Shown: positions 25,993 through 35,354, numbered from the stretch's first letter. The stretch is DNA of 64,000 nucleotides from Candidatus Chlorohelix allophototropha (GCF_030389965.1 NZ_CP128399.1:1426001-1490000); one strand, 5' to 3'. Program-made: numbers and translations. Notes: a model not told the origin generated them from the letters alone.

Positions 25993-27512
25993 CCCACCGC
26001 CCTTTCTATTTCATTTTCCTCAGGTATGGCCGAAAAACGGTTGGCCACCAGTGGTTCGTATTCACTGAGTAGCCGTTCCACCGCTGGTTGAGTGGGCTTG
26101 AGGGTAGCGGCATTACTGCCTGAACCCGCTGGCTTGAGTAATAAACCCTTGAGATATTCCGCCCCGTAAAGCTGTTGTTCCGTTGCCAATTCCACCGCCG
26201 CCTGGAATTCTTCCAGCCCTACCTGCTGGGCCAGCGCGTATAGTTGGTGGATTTGTTCACTCATGGTGGCTCTTTGCCGTCGACAGATTACCGCCACATA
26301 CTGGTACACTTGCGGTCCTAAATTTAACAACCAATCCCGCCACACCATGGTTCTGGCTCTGGGTTTGATCTCAAAAGCTTGGGTGTAATGTTCCGGTATT
26401 ACTAAGCGGCGGTTTCGGGAATAACAACGGGGGTGCTGTGCCACCAGTTCCGTACCCCGCCATAACTTCAGCCATTCCCGATGTATCCGGGCTGTCAGGG
26501 TTTGTCCCATTAGTTCCGCCGGTACGCTATATTTGTTGGTCTCAAAAATGACTACCCCTTCCCGGTTTACCACCAGGCTGGTAAATAAACCGTAATCCCG
26601 GGCACTAGCAGGCAATGGGCTGAAGTGTTTACGCTCTATTTCCAGTAAGCTACCCGGAATTTCCCCGGTCGCTGCGCATGTACGCTCGTAATTCACTACC
26701 CCTAACCATTCTTCCAACTGCCTTACCAGATCCGCCGCATCGTAGAATGTACGACCAGCTAGAAAATTGTTTTTGGTATACTTTACCAAATTTTCTACGG
26801 CACCTTTCTGGTTTCCGCTGGCCGGGGCACAGGCTTCCGGGTGAAACTCGAATTCTAGTGCCAGTTTCTGCCACACCGGATGCCACACTGGTTGGTTCTT
26901 TTCATCTCGCCTCAGTACCACCGTCTTCATATTATCCGTGGTAATTACCCACGGTACTCCCCCCATCCGGTTGAGGGCTTCCACCAGGCAGCGCACCAGC
27001 GTTTCTTCGGCCATATCTTTCTGAAAGCTCACATACATAAAACGCGAGTATTTCAGCCGGGCACAGAAAAAGTAGAAGGTTTGGGGTACACTATCTTGTT
27101 TACTGAACAGCACTCCCCGAATTTCACCCCAGTCTATTTGCAAAAACTCTCCAGGTAAGCCCTCAAAACGTATCTGTACCTGATGAGCCTGGTTCTCTCT
27201 GGCTTTTTTGAGCTTGCGCACATAGTCATAGAAGGCGGTGGGTCTGCCACAGTAGGGCTGTTTGGGATCTTCCCACGCTAGTTCCAGCATTCTTTTCACT
27301 TGTAGTTTTTGTTCTAGCCAGCCTTCAATCTGTTCTTTGAAGACTGCCACACTACTTTCACGATTGGGGCGGGTTTGTACCTTGTCGCTAGGTTCATTTA
27401 GCACTCTTTTTACGGTACGGGCATCATGTTGCACTTTGCCCGCAATTACGTTGTAGTTGTCCCCTCGTTTCCGGTGGTACTTTATTGCGCTTCTGGCCAT
27501 AACTTCTAACAT
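25989..27512 (-). CDS. istA: IS21-family transposase IstA
   Basis: Transposase of 507 residues with an N-terminal helix-turn-helix region (RKRGDNYNVIAGKVQHDARTV) and an rve-type DDE core: FLQIDWGEIRG (Asp), WVITTDNMKTVV (Asp) and NQKGAVENLVKYTKNNF (Glu), followed by the IstA C-terminal domain. The three acidic residues are present, so the enzyme looks active. ATG 27512 abuts its AAGGAG; the in-frame ATG at 27500 is an equally possible start. Co-translated with istB. Confidence 0.95.
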   Translation of the reverse strand: MLEVMARSAIKYHRKRGDNYNVIAGKVQHDARTVKRVLNEPSDKVQTRPNRESSVAVFKEQIEGWLEQKLQVKRMLELAWEDPKQPYCGRPTAFYDYVRKLKKARENQAHQVQIRFEGLPGEFLQIDWGEIRGVLFSKQDSVPQTFYFFCARLKYSRFMYVSFQKDMAEETLVRCLVEALNRMGGVPWVITTDNMKTVVLRRDEKNQPVWHPVWQKLALEFEFHPEACAPASGNQKGAVENLVKYTKNNFLAGRTFYDAADLVRQLEEWLGVVNYERTCAATGEIPGSLLEIERKHFSPLPASARDYGLFTSLVVNREGVVIFETNKYSVPAELMGQTLTARIHREWLKLWRGTELVAQHPRCYSRNRRLVIPEHYTQAFEIKPRARTMVWRDWLLNLGPQVYQYVAVICRRQRATMSEQIHQLYALAQQVGLEEFQAAVELATEQQLYGAEYLKGLLLKPAGSGSNAATLKPTQPAVERLLSEYEPLVANRFSAIPEENEIERAVG

Positions 27513-27655
27513 CTCCTTCTCGTAGCTCCTCTCTTCTCACCCTTCTTGCCAATAGTGTTGCTAGAACAACTATTCTACAAAATTGGTCTTCTAAGAGAAA
27601 CCCAAAACGGCATTTTTATCCCGGAATCCTTTTCCTTTCCTTCCCGTATTCTACA

Positions 27656-27660
27656 GCCTT
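27656..27660. repeat. target-site duplication of the IS21-type element (right copy)
   Basis: GCCTT directly after the right terminus TCTACA; same as 25010-25014. Confidence 0.85.
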
Positions 27661-28741
27661 GAGCGATTTGCAATTCGTCGTGTACCAAACTGACTATCGC
27701 CGTCCACAACTCAAACTGGCTCGGATAGCGCAAGCGTGGTTTTTCCCACAACAAATCTTGTTTGTCAAAACGATAGCCGTGTTCTATCGAGTAACGCCTC
27801 TTGTAATACGACCAGACTTGCGTCAGGTCAAGCTCAGTTTGACCCGACCACACATACCAACTTTCCAGAGGGTCATGGGTTTTACCACTGGCTGCCTCAC
27901 GCTGTATTCGGATTATGCTCAGTGCCAGTTCAGGTGCTTCCCTCAAATGCAGCTCAGTCCATGCGCTTACTACCAGTTTGTGTCCATTTTCGTCCGTCCC
28001 AACCCACACTCGCTGCGGCAAACCGTGCGTATTGGGATCATTACATTGGAAACGAGCACCGTGTTTAGCGGGAGCGCCGCGACCTCGTTTCTGCTCATCT
28101 CTCACCACTTTTCGATAGAATACTCGGTTAGACTTGAGCCGCAGCAGCAAGTCATAGTCCTTACTGCTATTTTGAATAAATGCTTTGGTGGGGTAGTACC
28201 GGTCTCCCAGATTGAGCGGTCTTTCAGCAAAATATGGGCGCAATTCGCTCAGTTGCTGGCTGGCTACCTCTGCTGGTGTTTGACTGGTTTTGATCCTGCG
28301 GTTGGAGACAATGTATGTATGGCTACTGGTTTGAGCCGGCACCACCACCACGGTCGAGAATTGCCAACCCACGGTCACGGGCTTATCACAATTGGGCAGA
28401 TTGTGTTTGTAAAGCCAGCCACGATCTGCAGATGTAGTGCTAAAGGGTCGCTCGATATTGGTAGCATCCACTGCCAGTACCAATCTTTCACCATCGAAGG
28501 GATGAGGGGCGTAGCGCACCATGGTTTGCTCGAAGCGAGTTTGGTTAACTTGACCCATTTGCAAAGCCTCATACAAACTGGGCCATTTTCGCTCAAAATT
28601 GGGCGAAAGGGTCAGTTCCAGTACCGATTGAGCCTGGCTTTCTGTCATAAGGGCATCCGCCAGATTAAACAATGCGTCACTGGCGTATTCAAAGCAGTCA
28701 TAGATTTCGTGCCGAAATTCTTTAAGTGTGTTAAGGTTCAT
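27661..28741 (-). pseudogene. N-terminal part of the split IS4-type DDE transposase
   Basis: Carries the catalytic core: LVLAVDATNIERP (first Asp), LGDRYYPTKAF (second Asp) and YKRRYSIEHGYRFDK, a perfect Y-(2)-R-(3)-E-(6)-K box with the catalytic Glu. The genuine sequence stops at ELQIAQG where the IS21-type element begins. Translation would continue into that element to a stop at 27575, adding foreign residues and losing about 80 native C-terminal ones. ATG 28741 has AAAGGA upstream; a TTG seven codons earlier is possible. Activity of the truncated protein is doubtful. Confidence 0.9.
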
Positions 28742-28812
28742 ACGAGTAGTGTCCTTTCTCAATTAGAACATTACTCGTCTGGGCAAGTTGTGCCAACACT
28801 GCTTGCCCTTTG

Positions 28813-28835
28813 GTTTATCTAAACGTCAAAGCAAC
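28813..28835. repeat. right inverted repeat and target duplication of the IS4-type element
   Basis: GTTTATCTAAACGTCAA (28813-28829) followed by AGCAAC (28830-28835), matching the left boundary at 24680-24702. Confidence 0.88.
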
Positions 28836-29078
28836 ATTATAAGTTATAAATAGAACAAATTAAACTAATATTTAATGTAATAAAACTGTGGCACACAAAA
28901 ATGTGAAATAGAGCATATTTCACGCTCTCAGGATGTGGTATTCTTCATTTATCGAACCATTATAGAAACTCGGAACGTTGGGATAACAATATTTATCGAA
29001 TTACAATCGGGTTATCTGATAGGTGATTTGTAAACAACACGTTTTTATTTATTTCTAGCCAGTGAAGGAGCAATCATC
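28836..29078. other. AT-rich upstream region of the Thr-rich membrane protein gene
   Basis: About 240 AT-rich bases, no coding sequence; should hold the promoter of the gene at 29079, but I see no convincing -35/-10 pair. Confidence 0.3.
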
Positions 29079-29624
29079 ATGCAACAACCGCCAGTCCAAC
29101 AACCACCGCAAGGTTATTACCAGAACCCGCCACAACCTCCCAACAATCCCCAACGCAAGGGCGGTTCACCGCTAGTATGGGTATTGGTTGTAATTGGAGC
29201 AGTTATAGTCGGCGCAATCGGCGCAACCCTTTTCCTACAGAAATCTTCGAATGTGGTAGAACCAACGCGCACAGCAACGGATTCGGTAAAGGCAACCGTT
29301 ACCCCTGTTCCTGCTACCACTGCGCCTGCTACTTCGGTTGTAGCTACTACCACGCCCGCTGCCACTACTGCCGCGCCGGTTGCTACCGCCGTTGCTACTA
29401 CTGCGCCTGCTACTACTACTACAGCCGCGCCGGTTGCTACCGCCGTTGCTACTACTACAGCCGCGCCGCCTATTAAGATTACGCCGATAGTACCAATCCA
29501 TACTATCCCTGTGATTGTAATATCACCAACGCCCGCCGCGCCCAAAATTACCCCCTTACCGATTTCTACTCTAGGGATTAATCCTAAAATTACTGTAAAG
29601 ATAGAGCCAATCAAAACACCATAG
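29079..29624 (+). CDS. single-pass membrane protein with Pro/Gln-rich N-terminus and Ala-Thr-Pro-rich exterior
   Basis: 181 residues. A short cytoplasmic segment rich in Pro and Gln (QQPPVQQPPQGYYQNPPQPP) is followed by one transmembrane helix (SPLVWVLVVIGAVIVGAIGATLF, about 30-52). Then comes an outer region made of repeated TTAAPVATAVATT and PATT units, very low in charge until the end. The sequence is low-complexity, so homology searches will mislead. It is probably an envelope-anchored stalk. RBS AAGGAG lies before the ATG; a terminator-like palindrome follows. Function unknown. Confidence 0.7.
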   Translation: MQQPPVQQPPQGYYQNPPQPPNNPQRKGGSPLVWVLVVIGAVIVGAIGATLFLQKSSNVVEPTRTATDSVKATVTPVPATTAPATSVVATTTPAATTAAPVATAVATTAPATTTTAAPVATAVATTTAAPPIKITPIVPIHTIPVIVISPTPAAPKITPLPISTLGINPKITVKIEPIKTP

Positions 29625-29647
29625 AGTTTTGCTACAAGAAAGATTTC

Positions 29648-29674
29648 AGACAAGGGGCTTAAACCCCTTGTTTT
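29648..29674 (+). terminator. intrinsic terminator / member of the palindromic repeat family
   Basis: Perfect 7-bp stem CAAGGGG (29651-29657) / CCCCTTG (29664-29670), loop CTTAAA, followed by TTTT. It ends the gene at 29079 and faces the convergent GyrI-like gene. Same core as copies at 22402 and 23491. Confidence 0.8.
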
Positions 29675-29687
29675 GGTGTTCGGGGCA

Positions 29688-30302
29688 TTACTTACCCACA
29701 GGCTGCCGGATGATGGTTTTCATCTTTTCGGCGGCAGTGCGTTTGGGGTCGCTCAGGTAAATTTCGTGGTGCTTGCCGCGCAATTGGTAGCCCTGCGCGT
29801 GGATATATTGGTGCAATTTCTGGATGGTGGGCGGTTCTGCTTCGTAAGGACCAAGGTGCATGATTTGCGCCGCCAGCCCTTCATGATAAGTTTCCAAACG
29901 CACCTGCCGGATTGTCTCCAGCCCCTTTTTCTTGAACGCCTCGGCAATGGCTCTCTCCAACGCAGCGGGCGTAACCTGTGGCGGTTGCATAATCATTAAT
30001 GTCCACTTCCAACCCGCTTTACTCTCCATGCTGAATTGGGACATATCATCCATCCACCATAGCCCTTGCAAAGGCGCAACGCTATATTCAATCGGTTCAG
30101 GCTCTTTTTTCAGGGCGAATTTCAGGGTGTAGGACAGCGAGTAGAGCGCACCCACCGAATCGTTGAACTGCTCAGAAGTATTGGGGTCGCCCTCACCGTC
30201 AATCATCAGGAATTGTAGCGGCAATACTTCTACCAGCGAGGCTTCTTTAGCGGAGGGGTTGAAAAGCTCTTTCATTTCTTTCTTGAAATCGAGAACGGGC
30301 AT
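29688..30302 (-). CDS. GyrI-like small-molecule-binding domain protein
   Basis: 204 residues of a GyrI-like/SOUL-type barrel, the ligand-binding fold of many AraC-type regulators, here without a DNA-binding domain. Recognisable: LPLQFLMIDGEGDPNTSEQF near the N-terminus, GALYSLSYTLKF, the aromatic stretch GLWWMDD, and the C-terminal AQIMHLGPYEAEPPTIQKLHQYI ... HHEIYLSDPKR, typical of this family. Stand-alone members can be small-molecule sensors or hydrolases of cyclopropanoid toxins. RBS GGAGG sits upstream of the ATG. Confidence 0.85.
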   Translation of the reverse strand: MPVLDFKKEMKELFNPSAKEASLVEVLPLQFLMIDGEGDPNTSEQFNDSVGALYSLSYTLKFALKKEPEPIEYSVAPLQGLWWMDDMSQFSMESKAGWKWTLMIMQPPQVTPAALERAIAEAFKKKGLETIRQVRLETYHEGLAAQIMHLGPYEAEPPTIQKLHQYIHAQGYQLRGKHHEIYLSDPKRTAAEKMKTIIRQPVGK

Positions 30303-30340
30303 GGCAACCTCCTTATGTATTTGTAAAATCTGTGGTTTTT

Positions 30341-30363
30341 AACAAAGGGCTTACATCCCTTGT
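30341..30363. repeat. intergenic palindromic repeat, degenerate copy
   Basis: AACAAAGGGCTTACATCCCTTGT; same family as 22402, with AAGGG/CCCTT arms. It lies between the GyrI-like gene and the mutL stop, a likely terminator for mutL on the minus strand. Confidence 0.4.
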
Positions 30364-30392
30364 ATAGAACAACTGGCTTAAACCTACCTCAA

Positions 30393-32306
30393 TTATTTTC
30401 TGCCAAAACCTTTTTCCAGTTGCCCCTGACTAAGATGAATCATAGTGGGGCGACCATGTGCGCAAGCGCGGGGATTCTCGCAACGTTCGAGTTGGGTAAT
30501 AAGTTCGCGCATTTCTTCAGTGTTAAGGGTTTGTCCGGCGCGTACTGCCGCATGGCAGGCGAGGCTGGCGGAGAGTTTATCGCGCCATGAGCGAGGCAGA
30601 TTGGTATCCGGTTCATGTAGCAAATCGCTACCCGAAGGATTGCAACCGCCATCGCGCATGCCTTCCGCTTCGTCCAACATTTCTCCCAGACTCTTGAGGG
30701 CATCGCGCCCGAACAGCATTGCCGGAACTGCCAGCAAGCGGTAGGTCAAATCGCCAAACGGTTCAAGCTGAAAACCGAGTTCTTCCAACTCGTGGCGGTG
30801 TTCCTCATTCTCCAGCATTAGGCGTTGGCGTGGCGTGAAATCCAGCAATAAGGCTTCGAGTAATAACTGCGACTCGACCCGCTTGCCGTTGACCAACGCC
30901 TGAAAACGTTCGTACATCACGCGCTCATGGGCGGCATGCTGATCAATCAGATACATGCCATCAGGCCCTTCCGCCACAACGTAAGTGCCGCTAACCTGCC
31001 CTATCACCCGCAGCAGAGGCAGACGCGGTTTAGTCATCACCGAATGCTCCGGCGCAATCATCGGAACGGATTCAGGGGCAGCGATGGCTTCGAACGAATT
31101 TGAGAAAGCAGCCTCGTCCATCAAATCCACACCCGCCGCGTTGTGGGGTAAATCCAGTGTCGCTTGCATTTCGACATCGGGGGTAGCGGCTTGCCCTTCT
31201 TCGGAAGGCGCGTACAAGCGGTCAAAGGTCTGGAACAAACCGGAGCGAGGAGGCGGAGCGGGCGGGGCGGTAAAAGACCAAGCGGGGGTTTTGGAACCCG
31301 CCACCAACGCGGCGCGTACCGCTTTTTGCACCGCCCCAAAGATGCGCCGCTCATACAGAAAGCGCACCTCCGTTTTGGCAGGATGTACGTTCACATCCAC
31401 TTCGGCGGGATCAATCTCAATTAACACCACACAAGCGGGGAAACGTCCGCTCATTATCAGGCTGGTGTAGGCTTCTTGCACCGCATAGGTCAGCAAGCGA
31501 CTCTGTACCCAACGGCGATTGATGAAAAACTGCATGAAATTGCGGTTGGGCTTACTGGCAGAAGGGTCGGCGGTAAAGCCCGTCACCACTATATGACTTT
31601 TGCCCTCTTCAGGGTTTTCCTCTTCTTCGGGTTGAATCGGCAACATCGCTTGTGCCAGTTCTGCGCCGTACACCTTGCTGATAGCATCGCGCAAGTCGCC
31701 GTTGCCGCTGGTTTGCAGTACGGTGCGTCCTTCGCTCGCCAATGCGAATTTTATCTCAGGGTAAGCCAGCGCGTAGCTGTTCAGGATGTTAAGGATATGC
31801 CCTGCTTCGCTGGTGCCACTACGCGACCATTTCTGACGGGCAGGCAAATTATAGAAGAGGTTGCGCACTGTGATAATCGTGCCGGGGGGCGCACCAGCCG
31901 GGCGATGGTAGGCGCGTTGCCCATCCTCAAAAGCGATTTCGCTACCACTCTCTTCTGAGTTGCGAGGGCGGGTGAGCAAGGTCATTTGGCTGACAGAAGC
32001 GATACTAGGCAATGCCTCGCCCCGAAAACCGAGCGTGGTTAGGCGATAAAGGTCGTCCGGTTCTACAATTTTGCTGGTGGCGTGACGCTCAAAAGCAGTT
32101 GGCACTTGCTCAAAGGGAATGCCGCAACCATCGTCCGAAACGCGCATCAATGCCAGCCCGCCGTTCTTGATTTCGACCCGGATATTTTTCGCGCCAGCAT
32201 CTATGGAATTTTCCACCAGTTCTTTGATTACCGAGGCGGGGCGTTCGATTACCTCGCCCGCCGCGATTTTCTGGGCGATTTCAGGGGGTAATACCCTTAT
32301 AGGCAT
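30393..32306 (-). CDS. mutL: DNA mismatch repair protein MutL
   Basis: 637 residues. The N-terminal GHKL ATPase has KIAAGEVIERPASVIKELVENSIDAGA, DDGCGI, ERHATSKI and GFRGEALPSIASVS; the transducer domain includes FINRRWVQSR and DVNVHPAKTEVRF. After a Pro-rich linker (about 340-430), the C-terminal domain keeps the endonuclease motif DQHAAHERVMYE (DQHAx2Ex4E), CHAAVRAG and ACAHGRPT. This is therefore the nicking type used by bacteria without MutH. The ATG is preceded by weak signals only. No mutS is present in the window. Confidence 0.97.
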   Translation of the reverse strand: MPIRVLPPEIAQKIAAGEVIERPASVIKELVENSIDAGAKNIRVEIKNGGLALMRVSDDGCGIPFEQVPTAFERHATSKIVEPDDLYRLTTLGFRGEALPSIASVSQMTLLTRPRNSEESGSEIAFEDGQRAYHRPAGAPPGTIITVRNLFYNLPARQKWSRSGTSEAGHILNILNSYALAYPEIKFALASEGRTVLQTSGNGDLRDAISKVYGAELAQAMLPIQPEEEENPEEGKSHIVVTGFTADPSASKPNRNFMQFFINRRWVQSRLLTYAVQEAYTSLIMSGRFPACVVLIEIDPAEVDVNVHPAKTEVRFLYERRIFGAVQKAVRAALVAGSKTPAWSFTAPPAPPPRSGLFQTFDRLYAPSEEGQAATPDVEMQATLDLPHNAAGVDLMDEAAFSNSFEAIAAPESVPMIAPEHSVMTKPRLPLLRVIGQVSGTYVVAEGPDGMYLIDQHAAHERVMYERFQALVNGKRVESQLLLEALLLDFTPRQRLMLENEEHRHELEELGFQLEPFGDLTYRLLAVPAMLFGRDALKSLGEMLDEAEGMRDGGCNPSGSDLLHEPDTNLPRSWRDKLSASLACHAAVRAGQTLNTEEMRELITQLERCENPRACAHGRPTMIHLSQGQLEKGFGRK

Positions 32307-32354
32307 GGCTTATGCTCCAATTGCAGTTTCCGCAGATTTACCAACATTACTCTA

Positions 32355-34832
32355 TTAACTGTTTACCACATAACTACCGGGTTGTAAATCCATGTAAAGA
32401 TAGCCAACCGCCCGGATGCTCACCGGATAGACCGGGCTATAGGACTGAAAAGCATCGCTATTACCGGAAGTGGAAAAGACCGCCGGATTTCCCATAGCGG
32501 GTAGTCCAAGCCGCGCCAGCGTTCCTTCCGGCACTTCCAAAATTACCTGAAAGCCCGCTTCGCGCCGCTGCCAGCTAACCTCAATCGAGCCATGCGGAGT
32601 CGGCACACTCCCTTGTGCCCACTGCAAATCTCCCGGATGCGGCACAATCTCGAAACTAGCATAACCGGGCGCAGTCATCCGCACCCCTAGCACATTTTCG
32701 GTCAGGGCAGCCGTTGCCCCCGCCGACCAACCATGCGCCAAACTATCATCAGGGCTTTCCGGCAGCCCTGCGGTAGTCATCCACTCCCATGTGGTGTAGT
32801 TTGGGTCTTGCGCTAACATACGCCCCCACTCTCGCCGCAATAAATCCAACGCGCCGCCATCATCACCCGCCGCGAAACGGGCTTCCACTTCGTAATAACC
32901 CATAAAGGGCCAGATGCGCTTGTCGTGCATGTTATTCAAGCCGTAGGAAACATCTACAGTGGTTGAACCGTAGGTCGTCCACATGGTATCCTTCACATAT
33001 TTCAGAATACTGCCCCACCGTTCAGGCGGCGCAACCCCGAATAACACTGCCAGTACATTCGCATCCTGCGGCACATGCGCCCAATCTGTATCCGCGCTGA
33101 TGTACACGCCGCGATTGCTATCGAACAGATGCTGATTAATTGCCTGCTTCAAAGCCTCGCCGCGCCTTCGCCACGTAGCGGCATCCTCCGCCTGTCCCAG
33201 TGTGTCCGCCAGTTTTGCGGCATCCTGCAAAGCTCGGTAATACACCATATTGAGGTAAGTTACCGCGCCCGTCCGGTTGAGGCTGTACGACCATTCCAAA
33301 CCTTTGTCTTTCACCAGCAAACCGGAGAAATTGGTTTTAGTAGGAAACCACTCCATTTGGCGTTTTAGGTTCGGATAATAGCGTGCAAGATACGCCCGGT
33401 CTCCGGTGTAATTATAGTAATCTGCTAAGGTATAAACCCACCACGCGCTATAATCGTACAGTTCAAGCTGATAACCGCCATAGCTGGAAGGGGGTATCGA
33501 ACCGTCAGGACGCTGCGCCGCTGCCAATTGTGCAAGCGAAGCTCGCAGCGCACCAGGGCGGTTCTGGGTCAAGTAGTTTACACGCCCTTGCACGCTCAAA
33601 TCGCCCGTCCATATATCGCGGTCGTGCTTGGTTCCATCCAGCAGCACACCAGAAGCATCCGCTATATCCCACGCATCCAAACCACCACTAAAATCATCCA
33701 ACAGCAGCGTATTGCCGTTAGGTGCGCTAACCTGTACCCGGTTAAACTCGCCCGTCTCGCCGCAGCATTGCCGAAAGCCCACGCGCCCACCTAAAAAACT
33801 GCCATCGTGCATTTCGTTAACCAGTTGCCCGTTGAAAAAGGTGCGGATGAGCGTGCCGGATAATTCTATTCGCATGGCATACCAGAAATCATCCTCAAAG
33901 CGCAAGGGTATTTGTTCCAGCAAGCGGTATTGACCGCCGGACAGCACATGCATTTTCAGGACGGTTGCGCCGCTATCGCCCGATATTTGCCACATGTAAC
34001 CATTATTGATATCGGGCGAACGGAACATCCAGCCTACTGCGAAGCCGCCACTGGGACGACGCAATTCCATATCAAGAGTATAATCGCGCCAGTCCGCGCC
34101 GACTCTGGACAATACACGCTGCTCTCCGCTTTGGCTGGAAACGCGCAACGCACCGCCGCCCGTTTCTATGTCTAGGTACTCCGGTTCAAGCGTGTTCAGA
34201 TTCACGGTATAAGCCCCGGCATACCAAATTCGGTTCAATAGTTCATCGCTGGAAAGAAACCAACCCTTGTAAGTGGAAGGTGTACCCAAATGCGAATCGA
34301 AGTGCAGCTTCAGGCAATCCACACTCACCCAACCATCGCTATTGAGAAAAAGCAGGATGTAACGAAAAGAGACCGTGCCCGTTTCTAGCGTTCCCCCCTG
34401 CGCCGGAGTTTGCCAGCTATAGGTGTGATTTTCCTTCCAGCTATAATCCGTATTTTTGTTGAGAAAGCGCAGCGACTCGCTGAATGCTACGCGCACTTCC
34501 GCCCCACTCGAAGCAGTTACCTGTAGCGATAGCCGCCCGTTGAGAACCATGCCAAAATCCAGTACCACTTGGGGATCGCTACCGGGTATACGCCGGATAG
34601 TCGCAACTTCCCCACCCTGCGCCAGTAGCCCTGCTGGTGTATCTATTGTTCCGCCGTTGAGAGTAGTATTGACTATACGCTGTGGGAAAACGTCACGAGC
34701 AGGCGGCGCAACCACGTAGCGCGTCCAATCATCGCCGGGATTAGGTGCGGAGGCGAAGGATGGAAGGGCAGTTTGCACCAGCATCCCCGCCAAGAATAGC
34801 GTTAGCAAGAACAGTGAAAAACGTAGTAGCAT
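32355..34832 (-). CDS. secreted GH78-like alpha-L-rhamnosidase with inserted LamG-type domain
   Basis: 825 residues with a signal peptide (LLRFSLFLLTLFLAGMLVQTALPSFASA). The outline matches GH78: N-terminal beta domains, then an (alpha/alpha)6 barrel with LDGTKHDRDIWTGD (residues 399-411, corresponding to the family's DGpkRDR-GD acid/base region), YDYSAWWVYTLADYYNYTGD, and a C-terminal beta-sandwich (SIEVSWQRREAGFQVILEVP). Unusually, residues about 222-395 hold an extra concanavalin/LamG-like domain (WRDYTLDMELRRPSGGFAVGW ... GRVGFRQ) spliced just before the catalytic motif. The usual Arg in the motif is His here. Likely acts on rhamnose-containing surface or plant glycans. Confidence 0.82.
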   Translation of the reverse strand: MLLRFSLFLLTLFLAGMLVQTALPSFASAPNPGDDWTRYVVAPPARDVFPQRIVNTTLNGGTIDTPAGLLAQGGEVATIRRIPGSDPQVVLDFGMVLNGRLSLQVTASSGAEVRVAFSESLRFLNKNTDYSWKENHTYSWQTPAQGGTLETGTVSFRYILLFLNSDGWVSVDCLKLHFDSHLGTPSTYKGWFLSSDELLNRIWYAGAYTVNLNTLEPEYLDIETGGGALRVSSQSGEQRVLSRVGADWRDYTLDMELRRPSGGFAVGWMFRSPDINNGYMWQISGDSGATVLKMHVLSGGQYRLLEQIPLRFEDDFWYAMRIELSGTLIRTFFNGQLVNEMHDGSFLGGRVGFRQCCGETGEFNRVQVSAPNGNTLLLDDFSGGLDAWDIADASGVLLDGTKHDRDIWTGDLSVQGRVNYLTQNRPGALRASLAQLAAAQRPDGSIPPSSYGGYQLELYDYSAWWVYTLADYYNYTGDRAYLARYYPNLKRQMEWFPTKTNFSGLLVKDKGLEWSYSLNRTGAVTYLNMVYYRALQDAAKLADTLGQAEDAATWRRRGEALKQAINQHLFDSNRGVYISADTDWAHVPQDANVLAVLFGVAPPERWGSILKYVKDTMWTTYGSTTVDVSYGLNNMHDKRIWPFMGYYEVEARFAAGDDGGALDLLRREWGRMLAQDPNYTTWEWMTTAGLPESPDDSLAHGWSAGATAALTENVLGVRMTAPGYASFEIVPHPGDLQWAQGSVPTPHGSIEVSWQRREAGFQVILEVPEGTLARLGLPAMGNPAVFSTSGNSDAFQSYSPVYPVSIRAVGYLYMDLQPGSYVVNS

Positions 34833-34886
34833 ATATGGTGATAACCTGATTGATAAAAAGTTGCGCCCCGTAAGTGGGTTAGAATA

Positions 34887-35354
34887 CTATTCCCGCAGCC
34901 CGGCTTCATGCAGGAAAGTGAGGGCGCGTGCCACTACCTGTTCTGGAGTCAGGTTGTCGGTATTGATAATACAATCGGCGTGAACGCGCGCATGTGCCAA
35001 ACGCAGATTCTCTTCCTGTAAATACTCTGCGCCCCAGCTTATGTTGCGCCGCCGTTTGATTGCCTCAATGCCAACCTCAAGGTAAATTAAGTGACTCGGC
35101 TTATTCATTAGCCACATGGTTTTAACATGGCTATGCTCCTGCGCGGCGGAATGAGCATTGTAACCCTGTTGGCGCAAGGCTTCTACCAACGCACTTTTGC
35201 CAGAAGCGCAGGGTCCCACTATCAAGATACGTTGGTGCACCCCTCGCGCAATGTCTCCGTTATGTAAAGCTGCTTGCTGGCGTTCAAACTCGCGCTGCTC
35301 CACTTCGCGCCGCCGCCGCGCTTCTTCAAGCTGCCCTCTCAAGTTTCCGGGCAT
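34887..35354 (-). CDS. small P-loop ATPase/kinase-like protein
   Basis: 155 residues. After an Arg/Glu-rich N-terminal helix (LRGQLEEARRRREVEQREFE) comes a P-loop, ILIVGPCASGKSALVEAL, and a later LIYLEVGIEAIKRRRNISW segment resembling the lid of adenylate-kinase-like enzymes. The C-terminus ends in a Rossmann-like strand with INTDNLTPEQVV. It resembles small nucleoside or shikimate-kinase-like proteins of unknown substrate. ATG 35354 has GGAGG seven bases upstream; the in-frame upstream ATG at 35369 overlaps that ribosome site. Confidence 0.75.
   Translation of the reverse strand: MPGNLRGQLEEARRRREVEQREFERQQAALHNGDIARGVHQRILIVGPCASGKSALVEALRQQGYNAHSAAQEHSHVKTMWLMNKPSHLIYLEVGIEAIKRRRNISWGAEYLQEENLRLAHARVHADCIINTDNLTPEQVVARALTFLHEAGLRE

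Larger units (their letters stand above)
25015..27655 (-). mobile_element. IS21-type insertion sequence (istA-istB)
   Basis: 2641 bp with imperfect terminal inverted repeats beginning TGTAGATTGCGG (left) and TGTAGAATACGG (right, complement strand), flanked by a 5-bp duplication GCCTT. It contains full-length istA and istB on the minus strand. It is inserted in the IS4-type transposase gene, and the host frame is restored when it is removed, so the insertion is recent enough that the target gene has not decayed. Confidence 0.93.
24686..28829 (-). mobile_element. IS4-type insertion sequence interrupted by an IS21-type element
   Basis: Bounded by perfect 17-bp inverted repeats TTGACGTTTAGATAAAC (24686-24702) and its complement (28813-28829), flanked by the 6-bp duplication AGCAAC. 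Without the nested IS21-type element and its 5-bp duplication the element is 1498 bp, a normal single-transposase size. The transposase has the Y-(2)-R-(3)-E-(6)-K signature of IS4-related enzymes. Its transposase gene is split, so this copy should not move unless helped in trans. Confidence 0.92.

Noticed and set aside
27659-28822. Long open frame on the plus strand (387 codons)
   Set aside because: It is the antisense of the IS4-type transposase, which has the full DDE/YREK signature on the other strand; no ribosome site or family features on the plus strand.
29117-29653. Open frame antisense to the Thr/Ala-rich protein
   Set aside because: Low-complexity GC-rich codons keep both strands open; the plus-strand gene has an RBS, a membrane helix and a terminator.
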